This document shows, in pieces, positions 46,291 to 56,265 of a stretch of 64,000 nucleotides of DNA. Numbering within the stretch: position 1 is the first letter of the stretch; each line of letters opens with the position of its first letter. This stretch comes from Saprospiraceae bacterium. GTDB lineage: Bacteria; Bacteroidota; Bacteroidia; Chitinophagales; Saprospiraceae. The translations under genes and the position numbers were made by a program. The notes under the pieces are model-generated. The model had not been told where the DNA came from. It saw only the letters and a list, made by a program, of their open reading frames with translations, and did no database searches. Location of the stretch: the NCBI GenBank assembly GCA_022844565.1, contig JALHLK010000023.1, forward strand, positions 1-64,000, read 5' to 3'.

Positions 46291-48024
46291 ATGAAGATAA
46301 AATTCACTTTTTGGTCTTTGCTGTGCTTTTTTATAATTTCACATCAACTTAGTGGCCAAAATGCTACTTTGGACCATCTTTTTTATAAAAACGAAAAAGT
46401 ACCACTACTTGTCGTGTTTAAACAGCAAGCCGACTATACCATGGCTTACCAACTTAAAAACAAGGTGGATAAAACGCACTTTGTCTATAAAGAAGCACAA
46501 AGAGTACATAACAATACATTAAGTCAATTTGTCAAGTTATGCGAAATAAAGCCGATCACCAGTTTTGCTATAGCCAATAGTGTTGTGGTAGAAGTAAATT
46601 TTCCTGAGTATCTTCTGCTTAACACACAACCCATGATACAAAATATTTTGGCAGATATTCCAAAACAAAGGTTTGAAGTAATGGACTACAGAGAAGAAAT
46701 ACTGCCTAGTCAAAGAAGTCAGATCACTACATGGGGCATCAAAGATAGTAAAGCTGACAGTGTGTGGTTAAAAGGTTATACTGGTCAAGGTATCGTAGTG
46801 GGTGGTCAAGATACGGGCTATCAATCAGGGTTGGGGCCCATCAAAAGGTCTTATCGAGGATATGTTAATGACACGACATCCAGCCACCAATACCATTGGC
46901 ATGACGCCATCAGAGAGCGGAATACACTAAACGCAGATGACAACAATCCATGTGGATTCAACTCAAAAGTGCCGTGCGATGACAACAATCATGGCACACA
47001 TACGATGGGCACGATGGTAGGAAGAGACACCAATGAGATCGTAGGTGTAGCTCCGGATGCTCGATGGGTAGGATGCAGGAATATGGACCGCGGGTGGGGT
47101 AAACCCTCTTCTTATCTCGAATGTTTTGAGTGGTTTTTGGCTCCTACTGACTTAGACAATAAAAATCCAAAACCAGAATTAGCACCCGATGTCATCAACA
47201 ATAGTTGGGGTTGTCCTGAAGTAGAGGGCTGTAATGCCTCCAATTGGCAAGTGATGCAAAGAGTGGTCATAGCTCTAAAAGCAGCAGGTATATTTGTGGT
47301 AGTAAGCGCAGGCAATAGTGGTCCAAATTGTAATACAATTGACGATCCGGCTGCATTTTTTAAAGAATCATTTACTGTAGGAGCTCATAATATATCTGGA
47401 GGTATAGCTGGATTCAGCAGCAGAGGAGCCTCCTCTTATGATACGGTTGCTATCAAGCCAGACATTACTGCTCCAGGTGTAGGTGTACGATCTCTATTGA
47501 GAAATGGTACCTATGCCAATTTTAACGGCACTAGTATGGCAGGACCTCATGTAGCAGGTGCTGTAGCCCTTATATTATCAGCGGTACCCGCTTTAAAAGG
47601 TAAAGTAGAAATCGTAGAAGATATCCTTAAAAAATCAGCTAGACCAAATAGAGCAGAAAAATCTTGTGGTGGTGTTGATTCTTTAGCCATACCCAATAAT
47701 ACCTTCGGACATGGTAGGTTAGACATCTTAAAAGCTTTACAATTGGCTCAAACATATCAAGTGACCAATGAAGAAGAGATAGCTTTAAATCTTATCGAAA
47801 TATATCCCAATCCAACTTCAGATTACTTTTACATCAAAGGACTTGATGATGCTCCTTTTGACTTAAGAATATATGATATGACAGGTAAATTGGTCATGCA
47901 GTCAGTAGAAACAAGCCCCATAATTTATCTGCCTGCGGAGGTTATTGATAATGTATATTTCTGTAAAATTGAGCAAAAAGGGAGCGTTATGATGAATAAG
48001 GTTGTGGTTTGGAGAGGGAGGTAG
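46291..48024 (+). CDS. Subtilase (S8) with T9SS sorting domain
   Basis: A 577-residue secreted subtilisin. Signal peptide ends around SHQLSGQ; a propeptide-like region reaches about 140. Catalytic residues are Asp174 (VVGGQDTGYQSG), His234 (DNNHGTHTMGTMVG) and Ser415 (FNGTSMAGPHVAGAV). Several Cys residues (CGFNSKVPCDD, WGCPEVEGC, GPNC) suggest disulfides. The last 75 residues (IYPNPTSDYFYIKGLDDAPF onward) are a type IX secretion sorting domain, so it is exported to the surface or medium. It follows the thioredoxin-like gene by 4 bp. Confidence 0.93.
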   Translation: MKIKFTFWSLLCFFIISHQLSGQNATLDHLFYKNEKVPLLVVFKQQADYTMAYQLKNKVDKTHFVYKEAQRVHNNTLSQFVKLCEIKPITSFAIANSVVVEVNFPEYLLLNTQPMIQNILADIPKQRFEVMDYREEILPSQRSQITTWGIKDSKADSVWLKGYTGQGIVVGGQDTGYQSGLGPIKRSYRGYVNDTTSSHQYHWHDAIRERNTLNADDNNPCGFNSKVPCDDNNHGTHTMGTMVGRDTNEIVGVAPDARWVGCRNMDRGWGKPSSYLECFEWFLAPTDLDNKNPKPELAPDVINNSWGCPEVEGCNASNWQVMQRVVIALKAAGIFVVVSAGNSGPNCNTIDDPAAFFKESFTVGAHNISGGIAGFSSRGASSYDTVAIKPDITAPGVGVRSLLRNGTYANFNGTSMAGPHVAGAVALILSAVPALKGKVEIVEDILKKSARPNRAEKSCGGVDSLAIPNNTFGHGRLDILKALQLAQTYQVTNEEEIALNLIEIYPNPTSDYFYIKGLDDAPFDLRIYDMTGKLVMQSVETSPIIYLPAEVIDNVYFCKIEQKGSVMMNKVVVWRGR

Positions 48025-48224
48025 AACCTAAGTTTAAATTCAAAGAAATTTACACAAAAATTTTATTTTTCTAAATTAAGTCCCATTTTCATTGGCGGCA
48101 GAAATAGAAATTAGACATCGAAACAAAATTAATTTTTTCAATCCCAAATATTTTTAAAATAAAACCCATTTTTAATTGAATAAAAACATAATTTTGCATC
48201 CATTAACAATTAAAAAAAAACGTC

Positions 48225-48245
48225 ATGGTTTACTTTGACTTATAG
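48225..48245 (+). promoter_or_regulatory. Possible leader peptide before the decarboxylase gene
   Basis: A seven-codon frame, MVYFDL then TAG, lies 15 bp upstream of the arginine decarboxylase-like gene. A perfect -7 box TAATTTTG is at 48189-48196, so the mini-frame would be in the transcript. Polyamine genes are sometimes controlled by upstream peptides, but here there is no further evidence. Confidence 0.2.
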
Positions 48246-48260
48246 CTTTACCAAGGATAA

Positions 48261-49664
48261 ATGAAGAACACATATTTTCAACTAATCAATCAGACCTATT
48301 ATTTTCCACAAGAAGGGTTTGATTTAAATGAAGATTACTTAACTTTTCACAATTATTCTCTGAAATACCTGATCGAAAAATACGGTACCCCATTGAGAAT
48401 AACTTTCTTACCTCGAATCGGGGATCAGATCAAGAAAGCAAAAAACAATTTTAATAGAGCGATCAAAGCCAATAATTATAAAGGTGAATACCATTATTGT
48501 TATTGTACCAAATGTTGTCACTTTAATCATGTGATAACCGAGGCTTTGAAGCATGGAGTTCATTTGGAGACTTCATCAGCTTTTGACATAGACTTGATAC
48601 GAAAGCTTTTTGAAACAGGTAAAATCAGTAAGAAGACTTTCCTAATTCATAACGGGCATAAGACAGATGACTATATTGAAAAAATAGCAGGTCTGATCAA
48701 AGATGATTTTACAAATGTCATCCCTATATTGGATAGTAAAGCAGAGATAGACCGTCTTTTAAAAGCTACTGGCAAAGGTACACTCAATGTTGGGTTAAGA
48801 ATGGCCATCAATGAGGAGCCTCAATCCGCTTATTATACATCAAGATTGGGTATTAGGAGTGCAGATATCGTAGAGTATTATAAAAACGTGCTTTCTAAAA
48901 AGAAACGCGTCAAAGTCAAAATGTTGCATTTCTTTGTTGACTCAGGTATACGAGACACATTATACTACTGGGGAGAGTTTAGAAAAGCACTTAAAACATT
49001 TGCAGAATTAAAAAAAGAGTGTCCAACATTGGATTCTATTAATCTCGGTGGCGGTTTTCCTATCAGAAACAACCTTGCTTTTGAATACGATTATAAATAC
49101 ATGATTGACGAAATCGTTCGTACGATCAAAGAAGTTTGTGAAGAAGAAGGAATCGACGAGCCAAATATCTTCACGGAGTTCGGCAAATATAGTGTCGGAG
49201 AGAGTGGTGCCATCGTGTTCAGCGTATTAGAGCAGAAGCAACAAAATGATGCAGAGCTTTGGTATTTGATAGACAATAGCTTAATGAATACCATCCCTGA
49301 TGCATGGTCTATCAACGAGCGATTTATCCTTTTGCCTATCAACAAGTGGCAAAATGAATATAAACAAGTCAATATCGGTGGTATTAGTTGTGATCATTCT
49401 GATTACTACAATTCTGAAGATTTAGACCAACAAGTATTCCTACCTACGTACAAAGATGGAGATAAGGAACCTTTGTATCTTGGGTTTTTCCATACAGGGG
49501 CTTATCAAGAGGCGATCAGTGGGTATGGTGGTATAAAACACTGTTTGATCCCCAGTCCAAAACATATCATCATCGATCGAGATGAAAAAGGTAATTATAC
49601 AGACCGAGTCTATAGAGATGAACAAACCGTTGAACAAATGTTATCTATTTTAGGATATTCATAA
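48261..49664 (+). CDS. speA: Arginine decarboxylase-like PLP enzyme (fold III)
   Basis: A 467-residue alanine-racemase-fold decarboxylase. The PLP-Lys region reads YHYCYCTKCCHF; the phosphate-binding glycines are in SINLGGGFPI; the EPGR-like motif is EFGKYSVG; and the C-terminal catalytic Cys is in GGISCDHSDYY. It resembles the Bacteroidota arginine decarboxylases that form agmatine; related diaminopimelate- or carboxynorspermidine-type activity cannot be ruled out by eye. It is 19 bp upstream of a deoxyhypusine synthase-like gene, an arrangement pointing to polyamine synthesis. Confidence 0.82.
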   Translation: MKNTYFQLINQTYYFPQEGFDLNEDYLTFHNYSLKYLIEKYGTPLRITFLPRIGDQIKKAKNNFNRAIKANNYKGEYHYCYCTKCCHFNHVITEALKHGVHLETSSAFDIDLIRKLFETGKISKKTFLIHNGHKTDDYIEKIAGLIKDDFTNVIPILDSKAEIDRLLKATGKGTLNVGLRMAINEEPQSAYYTSRLGIRSADIVEYYKNVLSKKKRVKVKMLHFFVDSGIRDTLYYWGEFRKALKTFAELKKECPTLDSINLGGGFPIRNNLAFEYDYKYMIDEIVRTIKEVCEEEGIDEPNIFTEFGKYSVGESGAIVFSVLEQKQQNDAELWYLIDNSLMNTIPDAWSINERFILLPINKWQNEYKQVNIGGISCDHSDYYNSEDLDQQVFLPTYKDGDKEPLYLGFFHTGAYQEAISGYGGIKHCLIPSPKHIIIDRDEKGNYTDRVYRDEQTVEQMLSILGYS

Positions 49665-49683
49665 ACATAACATACTTACGAAA

Positions 49684-50646
49684 ATGATAAAAGATTTTAT
49701 AAAGGACCATTACAAACATTTTAACGCAGCTTCACTTGTAGATGCAGCAGAAGGATATGTGCAGCATTTGGCTGCAGATGGCAAAATGATGATTACCCTT
49801 GCAGGTGCGATGAGTACTGCAGAATTGGGCAAATCATTAGCAGAGATGATACGTCAAGACAAAGTGCAAATTATCTCTTGCACAGGAGCAAATCTTGAAG
49901 AAGACATCATGAATTTGGTGGCACATTCTCATTACAAAAGAATTCCAAACTATAGAGACCTCTCCCCACAAGACGAGTGGGATTTATTAGAAAATCACTA
50001 CAATCGGGTGACAGATACATGTATACCTGAGGAAGAAGCTTTTAGAAGATTACAAAAGCACCTTTGGGATATATGGAGTGGTGCAGAAGCCAAAGGAGAA
50101 CGATATTTCCCACATGAATTTATGTATCAAATGTTGTTGAGTGGAGTACTAGAGCAGTACTATGAGATCGATCCAAAGAACTCTTGGATGCTTGCAGCAG
50201 CTGAAAAAAATATTCCCATCGTCGTACCGGGTTGGGAAGACAGTACTATGGGCAATATCTTTGCTTCGTATTGTATCAAAGGTCAATTGAAGGCATCTAC
50301 CATGAAAAGTGGCATTGAATACATGATGTGGCTTGCAGATTGGTATGTAAAAAATAGCGAAGGTAAAGGCGTAGGTTTCTTTCAAATAGGTGGTGGAATA
50401 GCCGGTGATTTTCCGATCTGTGTAGTACCGATGTTATACCAAGATATGGAGATGCACGACATTCCATTTTGGTCATACTTCTGCCAGATTAGTGATAGTA
50501 CCACAAGTTATGGTTCATATTCTGGAGCAGTACCTAATGAAAAAATAACTTGGGGTAAGCTAGATATCACCACACCAAAGTTTATTGTAGAGAGTGATGC
50601 GACGATTGTAGCACCGTTGATTTTTGCTTATATATTGGAGTGGTAG
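49684..50646 (+). CDS. Deoxyhypusine synthase-like protein
   Basis: A 320-residue member of the deoxyhypusine synthase family. It has the NAD-binding blocks MITLAGAMSTAELGKSLAEM, ISCTGANLEED and GVGFFQIGGGIAGDFPICVV, and the catalytic Lys292 in EKITWGKLD, equal to the Lys of the eukaryotic enzyme. Bacteria lack eIF5A, so bacterial members are thought to make homospermidine or related polyamines by aminobutyl transfer. It is directly downstream of the arginine decarboxylase-like gene (19-bp gap). Confidence 0.88.
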   Translation: MIKDFIKDHYKHFNAASLVDAAEGYVQHLAADGKMMITLAGAMSTAELGKSLAEMIRQDKVQIISCTGANLEEDIMNLVAHSHYKRIPNYRDLSPQDEWDLLENHYNRVTDTCIPEEEAFRRLQKHLWDIWSGAEAKGERYFPHEFMYQMLLSGVLEQYYEIDPKNSWMLAAAEKNIPIVVPGWEDSTMGNIFASYCIKGQLKASTMKSGIEYMMWLADWYVKNSEGKGVGFFQIGGGIAGDFPICVVPMLYQDMEMHDIPFWSYFCQISDSTTSYGSYSGAVPNEKITWGKLDITTPKFIVESDATIVAPLIFAYILEW

Positions 50647-51288
50647 TGTTATAGCGTTTCAGGTATTAGGTTTTTATGTGGGAGAAGAAGTGATTTTAGG
50701 CTCGTTAATATTTTGACTAAAAGTCCCAATGCATTTACCTCTCAGTTTTACACTGAGTCGCTTATTTCCTTTACAACGCTAATTCGGCAGTCCGAAATCA
50801 AAATAAAAAAGCCCGACCAAAAAAGATCAGGCTACAATCAAACAATTAATAAAATCGTAATATCTACAACGATAATTAAAGCTTGTTAACTCACTTTTGA
50901 ATACTTGCCTTTAATTTTCTTTTTGGTCACGAGTAACTATATATTGTATGTAATTATCTTAATAAAAACATGATAATTAGTTGTTTCTATTATACGTATT
51001 AGATGACTTTTAGTTTTTCTAAAATAAAGAACTATATAATTTTTTTTATTAATTCTACTTTTTTAAATTCGATAACTTTTTAGTTACCGCGACCTTCAGG
51101 TCGTGGAAAACAAAAAACGACAATTCTTTTGGCGACATTTTTGTATCAAAAATGGTGACAAAAACTAAGAAGAACATTGCTATTTTTAACTTTAATTGAT
51201 TTTAAAAGCATTCTGATTTTAACTTAACAAAGTAGTATTAATGATTAGTGCTTAATATTCTATTTTGTAACTTTTCGAGGTCATATAC
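50647..51288. other. Long gap with an orphan terminator-like hairpin
   Basis: About 640 bp without a convincing gene. A hairpin at 50810-50832 (AGCCCGACC...GATCAGGCT) with a preceding A-run and a following CAATCAAACAATTA matches, with decay, the terminators of the three small secreted-protein genes further right, but no such gene is next to it. Another hairpin, CCGCGACC-TTCA-GGTCGTGG, is at 51087-51106. The rest is A/T-rich. Confidence 0.55.
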
Positions 51289-51319
51289 AAAAAAGCCTGA
51301 CCAAAAAATGATCAGGCTT
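51289..51319 (-). terminator. Terminator of small secreted-protein gene 1
   Basis: On the minus strand, stem AAGCCTGA/TCAGGCTT (51293-51300 and 51312-51319) followed by a U-run. The same hairpin and an adjoining TAACCAAACAATTAT block follow the two paralogues at 57.2 and 57.7 kb. Confidence 0.8.
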
Positions 51320-51367
51320 CTAACCAAACAATTATGGGGTTTAATATCACCCTCTATGGAAAAAAAA

Positions 51368-51688
51368 TTACTTTTTACTTTTTTCAATAGTAATTGGAAT
51401 TGAGTAGATGGTATGAATATCTACATTTGTATTTCCGACCTTTTTGTAGTTGAGCGATTCTCTTACTAGTTTATCACTTTTTTGTGAAGATGTTGAGATG
51501 ATCACGAGCTCTCCTTTATCATTGATAATAAAATTGAGCATGAATGTCTCCGACTCTAATTCCATTTTTGATAGAATGTCAGAGATTTCTTTTCTTACAT
51601 CGGTCCTCTTGCTTGGATCAGAAGATGCTTGAACATTTGTAGCAAAAAATAGGACAACAGCAAAACTTAAAACTTTTAATACTTTCAT
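51368..51688 (-). CDS. Small secreted protein, paralogue 1 (TonB C-terminal-like)
   Basis: A 106-residue exported protein with signal peptide ending VQASSDPS. The mature part has a helix (RKEISDILSKMELES), two beta strands with FIINDKGELVIIS, a second helix with VRESLNYKKV and a final strand IYSIPITIEK. This order recalls the TonB C-terminal fold, but the similarity is judged only by eye. Two paralogues lie 6 kb away, each with the same terminator. Its 5' leader (TAGACGTAAGAG and the A/T-rich start) matches paralogue 3. A hairpin CAATTAAAGT/ACTTTAATTG lies at 51726-51751, upstream. Confidence 0.75.
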   Translation of the reverse strand: MKVLKVLSFAVVLFFATNVQASSDPSKRTDVRKEISDILSKMELESETFMLNFIINDKGELVIISTSSQKSDKLVRESLNYKKVGNTNVDIHTIYSIPITIEKSKK

Positions 51689-51946
51689 TTTTAATAATTT
51701 TTATATCTCATAGACGTAAGAGCATCAATTAAAGTTGTACGACTTTAATTGGTCTTCGTCAAGAGCAAGAAAATATCCGATCAATTATCGAAAATAAATG
51801 ACCAAAGATTTTACCAAAAGAAGCTTTATTGACCACTCAGTGGGACAAAAAATAGGGACTAAAGCAATATGATGGAAATAAACAAGTCTAAACCAACCAA
51901 AATAGATATATTTCAGGAGGCACTTACTTTAAATAAACAAATTTGA

Positions 51947-52339
51947 TCAATTAAGCGAATTGATCCATGCTGCAATCTTGAGGCCATCTACTTTCTTGAC
52001 ATTGGTCATCGGGACCATGGGAGCAGGATAGTCAGGCCAGTTTGATGGTTCTGGTTTGTAGATCAACTGTAGGATTCTTGCGTCGGTATAATTTCTTTTT
52101 GCTATATCCTTGTAAGAAGGACCAATCAATTTTTTGGCTTCTGTGTGGCACACAATACACGTATATTTTTGTAACAAGGGCTCTACATCTTTGAAGGACG
52201 GTGCCGGCTGTCCTGATGTTTGATTTGTTACGATTGGAAAATCAATATTTGTTTTATCAAATGATGCAGTGATATCTGATTTGAAATTTTGAATTCCAAA
52301 TAGCACAATCGTACTTACCAAAACTATAATGTTGTTCAT
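51947..52339 (-). CDS. Small c-type cytochrome
   Basis: A 130-residue exported protein with one haem c site, CIVCH, followed by TEAKKLIGPSYKDIAKRNY and a probable axial Met in YPAPMVPM. It closely resembles the cytochrome domain inside the neighbouring 1255-residue protein (CMSCHKKESKSIGPSYRDIA). It lies 82 bp downstream of that gene on the same strand and probably carries its electrons towards the respiratory chain (inference). Confidence 0.88.
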   Translation of the reverse strand: MNNIIVLVSTIVLFGIQNFKSDITASFDKTNIDFPIVTNQTSGQPAPSFKDVEPLLQKYTCIVCHTEAKKLIGPSYKDIAKRNYTDARILQLIYKPEPSNWPDYPAPMVPMTNVKKVDGLKIAAWINSLN

Positions 52340-52421
52340 TTATTCTTTTTATTTTTATTAATACTAAAGTACATATCTAGCAATGAATAATGCTAATGTA
52401 ATTAGAGTTTAATTATTTTTT

Positions 52422-55400
52422 TTAATTTTTTATTCGCTGTGCCGTTACATCAAACATGCCCATTAATTTACCAGTCAAATTATCTTCGTCTTTTTTAGAC
52501 AGCTGCATATTGAGCTTCATGCCATTAGCTTCAAAATATATGTTGATGCCACCATCTTGACTTTCTTCCACTTTATCTAAGGGCACTGGTTTGTCAGCAG
52601 CCGCAGTACTCAGCATAGTTCCAGATAACTTATTGTTTTCATTGGTTAAGGTCATAACTAATTTGACATCACCTCCAGGTGTACCTATCATTGTGGTATT
52701 CCATTTTCCTGGATAGAATGTTGATTTATTCGTGGTGGTGTTACCAATAGCCTCGTCTTTTGGAGCATCTGGCAAATCTAGCACAAATTCAGCTCCCATC
52801 AGAACCATTAAAGTTGATACTTCATCAGCTGGATTCGAAAATACGAAATAAACATCATGCATTTTTCCATCACTGATATGATTTACGGGTATTTTCAATT
52901 TTTCCGGCTGAAAACTCATTATCTCTGAAGCTTTGATTGAGGCCTCTCCAATCAATATCCCATTCGGACCATCAAGTCTTACCTCTATTTTACCTCCCAC
53001 ACAATTGGCTTGTGGTTTTGGAGCTGTTGCAGAGACAATAATTTCCTTAACTGCAAAAAGATCTATATTAGAAAGTTTCATGTACCCTTTATGAACCGGC
53101 ATTGACAAATTATTACCACCAAAAGACATTTTTGTGACTTTGTCATATTCATCAAAAGCGTGAGGGTTCAAGGCGGCGTTTCTTAAAACAAAACTTTCTT
53201 CAGATCTTAGCTGCGGTAAGTCATCCATTCCTGTATCAGTGTAAGCTGCCCTAACGACGAATACACCATTTCCTTTATCATTTGGAGGCAACTTATAGGT
53301 AAACATACCCGAAGGCTCTAAAGCAGGCTTAGACTTATCTTGATTAATATTTAGAATGTATTTTGCCATTTCAGCCGCTTCTTCTGTCGATAATTGAGGA
53401 TGACCTGCCATGGCTGTTTCGCCCCATACATTGGCCCCACCCGAGATGATCTTTTTGGACAAATATTCCAAAGCACCATCTTGACGTCTATATTTTCGGG
53501 CTATATCCCTATAACTTGGTCCTATAGATTTTGATTCTTTCTTATGGCAAGACATACAGTCACTACCTTCGATCAATCTCTTGCCTTTGATATAAAGACT
53601 CCCTTCTTCAGCGTCCTTATGACCCATAGCTATGATATTTTTATCAAAACCTTCAGCCAAATAATCGAAATTTACAATTACTTTCTCTGGTGAAATGCCT
53701 TCACCAATAGATCCGTCTTCCTCATCTTCTACTTTTATATCATACTTTACCACTTTATTAACGGCATAGAATGACTTATTGCCTTGTGGCATTGTCAAAG
53801 ATAGTTTAGGCGGAGAATTTCCAGCTATTACATCTTTAGCACGTGTAGTCACACCACCTTTGCCATCTTTTACAGTAAGGTCAACTTTATAAACACCAGC
53901 TTTATTAACAGTCAGATCCAATGTAGGAGTGTTGATAATTCTTTTAAAACCATTTTTAGTGGTAACGGTCCAAGTATATTGGAGTGGATCACTATCTGGA
54001 TCTGTGCTACCTTTAGCATTCGCTTTAATAACGTGCGGTACAGCACCGCCTTCTTTATCAATATTCAATACGACGTCAGGATTTCTATTTCCTTTGTTGT
54101 ATTCGATTCTTATTAGTCTAGCATCATCATTTTGAGTAAACCAACCTGTTCCGTATTCAAGCATATACAGATCTCCATTGTTAGCAAACTCCATGTCCAT
54201 AGGATTACTAAATTTGTAACTAGGCATAAATTTTTCCATAGACGCAAGATTACCATTTTTATCTAGTGAAACGGCCATAATCCAACCTCTCATCCATTCG
54301 TAAGCAAAAAACTTACCATCGTAATATTTAGGAAAAGCTCTTTGTGCTAAAGTAAATTGATCTGCGTGGTATACAGGGCCTGCCATAGCATTACGACCCC
54401 CGCTTCCTACAAGTGGAAATTCTGCAGAGTTGCCATATGGGTACCAAATGAATGCATTTTGAGCAGGAGGTAATTCATTAAGTCCTGTATTGTTTGGTGA
54501 GAGGTTCAAGGGTTTGTCGACTTGCCAAGTTTCAAGAGATTTTTTGTTTTCAAAGTCATATCTTGTATATGCTTTATTGTTGCCTATAAAGTGGGGCCAA
54601 CCAAAGTTGCCGGCCTTACGTGCTTGACCTACCTCATCATGACCCATAGGGCCCCTTTTTTCATCATTTTTAGAACCATCAGGTCCTACATCACCCCAAT
54701 ATACAAAACCCGTTTTTTGATCAATCGATATTCTGAATGGGTTTCTATGGCCCATCGTATAGATTTCAGGTCTCGTCTTTGGAGTGCCTGGAGAGAAAAG
54801 GTTACCAGTAGGTATCGTATATGATCCGTCAGCTTGTGGTTTTATTCTTAAAATTTTGCCTCTCAGGTCATTAGTATTTGCTGATGATTTCTGTGCATCC
54901 CAAGGCCCCCTATCCGCTCTTTCGTCACTAGGACTGAAGCCGTCTGAAGCATGTGGATTGGTATTGTCACCCGTTGATAAATATAGATTTCCAGCTTTAT
55001 CCCAAGCGATTGAACCTCCTGTATGGCAACATTCCTCTCTTTGTACATCTACTCTTAGCATTTCCTTCTCCGAATTGAGTGACAATTCATCACCAAGTAT
55101 CATAAATCTTGATAGCTGATTGAAAGAACCTTTAGTAGAAGAATAAAATAAATACACCCATCCATTTTGTGCAAAATTCGGGTCTTTGTTTAATCCCAAA
55201 AGGCCATCTTCAGCGGTAGATTCTTTACCCTCTTTATTCGTATATTTTGTGCTTACTGGTATTGTAGCAATGGTTTTTAAACTTTTAGTTTTATTGTTGT
55301 ATAAGCGTACTTCACCTTTGCGTTGGATAAATAATACCCTATCTTTATCAAGAATGGTCAACTCCATAGGTTCATCCAATTTTTCAGCCAATACCACTTT

Positions 55401-56189
55401 TGAAAATCTATTTTCCTCAGGTCTAGCTTTACTATAATCTAATGGTTTTACAGTTTTTCCACCAGACGCATACTTTATACCTGCATATAAATGTTTGAGA
55501 AATAAAGGTTCTGAAAACGTCTCATTGGTGTGACCCATTGCCGTATAAAAAGACCTACCACCATCAAATTCTTGAAACCAACTTATTGGATGGTCGTCAC
55601 CCATTTTACCACCAATGTAACTTTTTTCATCAATTTTTACTACTACTTTGATGTTCTTAGATAAATCTTTGAAACTATAAAATTCATCTTTTCTTTCAAA
55701 TTCATCAGGCATACCTTCGGTAAGTTCATTTCTCATCACCACGTAGAATCTTCCATTTTGAACATTGCTCGGGCTACTCGGATGATCCAAGAAGTATGCA
55801 CCAGCTAATTTATTATACCATGGCCAATCATACTCTGTATCCGTAGCTGCGTGTATACCAACATATCCTCCACCAGCTTGTATGAAACGCTCAAATGCTT
55901 GCTCCTGCTCTTTATTTAAAACATCACCTGTAGTATTTAAGAATATGACCACATTGTATTTTCTTAAATTTTGTTCATTAAATAGACTTGATTCTTCTGT
56001 AAATGATACAGTGAATCCTTTTTCTTTAGATAATTTGGTGAGTGATGTTATACCCGCAGCAATAGATTCATGTCTATATCCAGCAGTTTTACTGAAGACC
56101 AAAACATTTAATTTTGATTGGGCAAACGACACATTTGCTATTAATAGAAGGCACGCAATGGATTTTACTACAATATTTGTTAGACGCAT
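52422..56189 (-). CDS. ThuA / PQQ-sugar-dehydrogenase / PKD / cytochrome c multidomain protein
   Basis: A 1255-residue exported protein. After a signal peptide come a ThuA-like domain (about 27-240: LNVLVFSKTAGYRHESI; GGGYVGIHAATDTEYDWPWY), a six-bladed soluble PQQ glucose/sorbosone dehydrogenase-like propeller (about 258-690: EKLDEPMELTILDKDRVLFI; EDGLLGLNKDPNF; MGHRNPFRISID), a PKD-type domain (about 700-790), a cytochrome c domain with CMSCH (about 880-960), a carbohydrate-binding-like region (about 965-1145) and a final beta domain. It likely oxidises a sugar outside the membrane and passes electrons to its own haem, then to the small cytochrome encoded next. An NrtR-like regulator gene diverges from it. 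Confidence 0.92.
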   Translation of the reverse strand: MRLTNIVVKSIACLLLIANVSFAQSKLNVLVFSKTAGYRHESIAAGITSLTKLSKEKGFTVSFTEESSLFNEQNLRKYNVVIFLNTTGDVLNKEQEQAFERFIQAGGGYVGIHAATDTEYDWPWYNKLAGAYFLDHPSSPSNVQNGRFYVVMRNELTEGMPDEFERKDEFYSFKDLSKNIKVVVKIDEKSYIGGKMGDDHPISWFQEFDGGRSFYTAMGHTNETFSEPLFLKHLYAGIKYASGGKTVKPLDYSKARPEENRFSKVVLAEKLDEPMELTILDKDRVLFIQRKGEVRLYNNKTKSLKTIATIPVSTKYTNKEGKESTAEDGLLGLNKDPNFAQNGWVYLFYSSTKGSFNQLSRFMILGDELSLNSEKEMLRVDVQREECCHTGGSIAWDKAGNLYLSTGDNTNPHASDGFSPSDERADRGPWDAQKSSANTNDLRGKILRIKPQADGSYTIPTGNLFSPGTPKTRPEIYTMGHRNPFRISIDQKTGFVYWGDVGPDGSKNDEKRGPMGHDEVGQARKAGNFGWPHFIGNNKAYTRYDFENKKSLETWQVDKPLNLSPNNTGLNELPPAQNAFIWYPYGNSAEFPLVGSGGRNAMAGPVYHADQFTLAQRAFPKYYDGKFFAYEWMRGWIMAVSLDKNGNLASMEKFMPSYKFSNPMDMEFANNGDLYMLEYGTGWFTQNDDARLIRIEYNKGNRNPDVVLNIDKEGGAVPHVIKANAKGSTDPDSDPLQYTWTVTTKNGFKRIINTPTLDLTVNKAGVYKVDLTVKDGKGGVTTRAKDVIAGNSPPKLSLTMPQGNKSFYAVNKVVKYDIKVEDEEDGSIGEGISPEKVIVNFDYLAEGFDKNIIAMGHKDAEEGSLYIKGKRLIEGSDCMSCHKKESKSIGPSYRDIARKYRRQDGALEYLSKKIISGGANVWGETAMAGHPQLSTEEAAEMAKYILNINQDKSKPALEPSGMFTYKLPPNDKGNGVFVVRAAYTDTGMDDLPQLRSEESFVLRNAALNPHAFDEYDKVTKMSFGGNNLSMPVHKGYMKLSNIDLFAVKEIIVSATAPKPQANCVGGKIEVRLDGPNGILIGEASIKASEIMSFQPEKLKIPVNHISDGKMHDVYFVFSNPADEVSTLMVLMGAEFVLDLPDAPKDEAIGNTTTNKSTFYPGKWNTTMIGTPGGDVKLVMTLTNENNKLSGTMLSTAAADKPVPLDKVEESQDGGINIYFEANGMKLNMQLSKKDEDNLTGKLMGMFDVTAQRIKN

Positions 56190-56265
56190 TTAAATTTAGA
56201 TTTGAATTTCAAACAAAGATAAAAAAATAATTTATAATGTCTTTATTTTAGACAATAAAATTATA

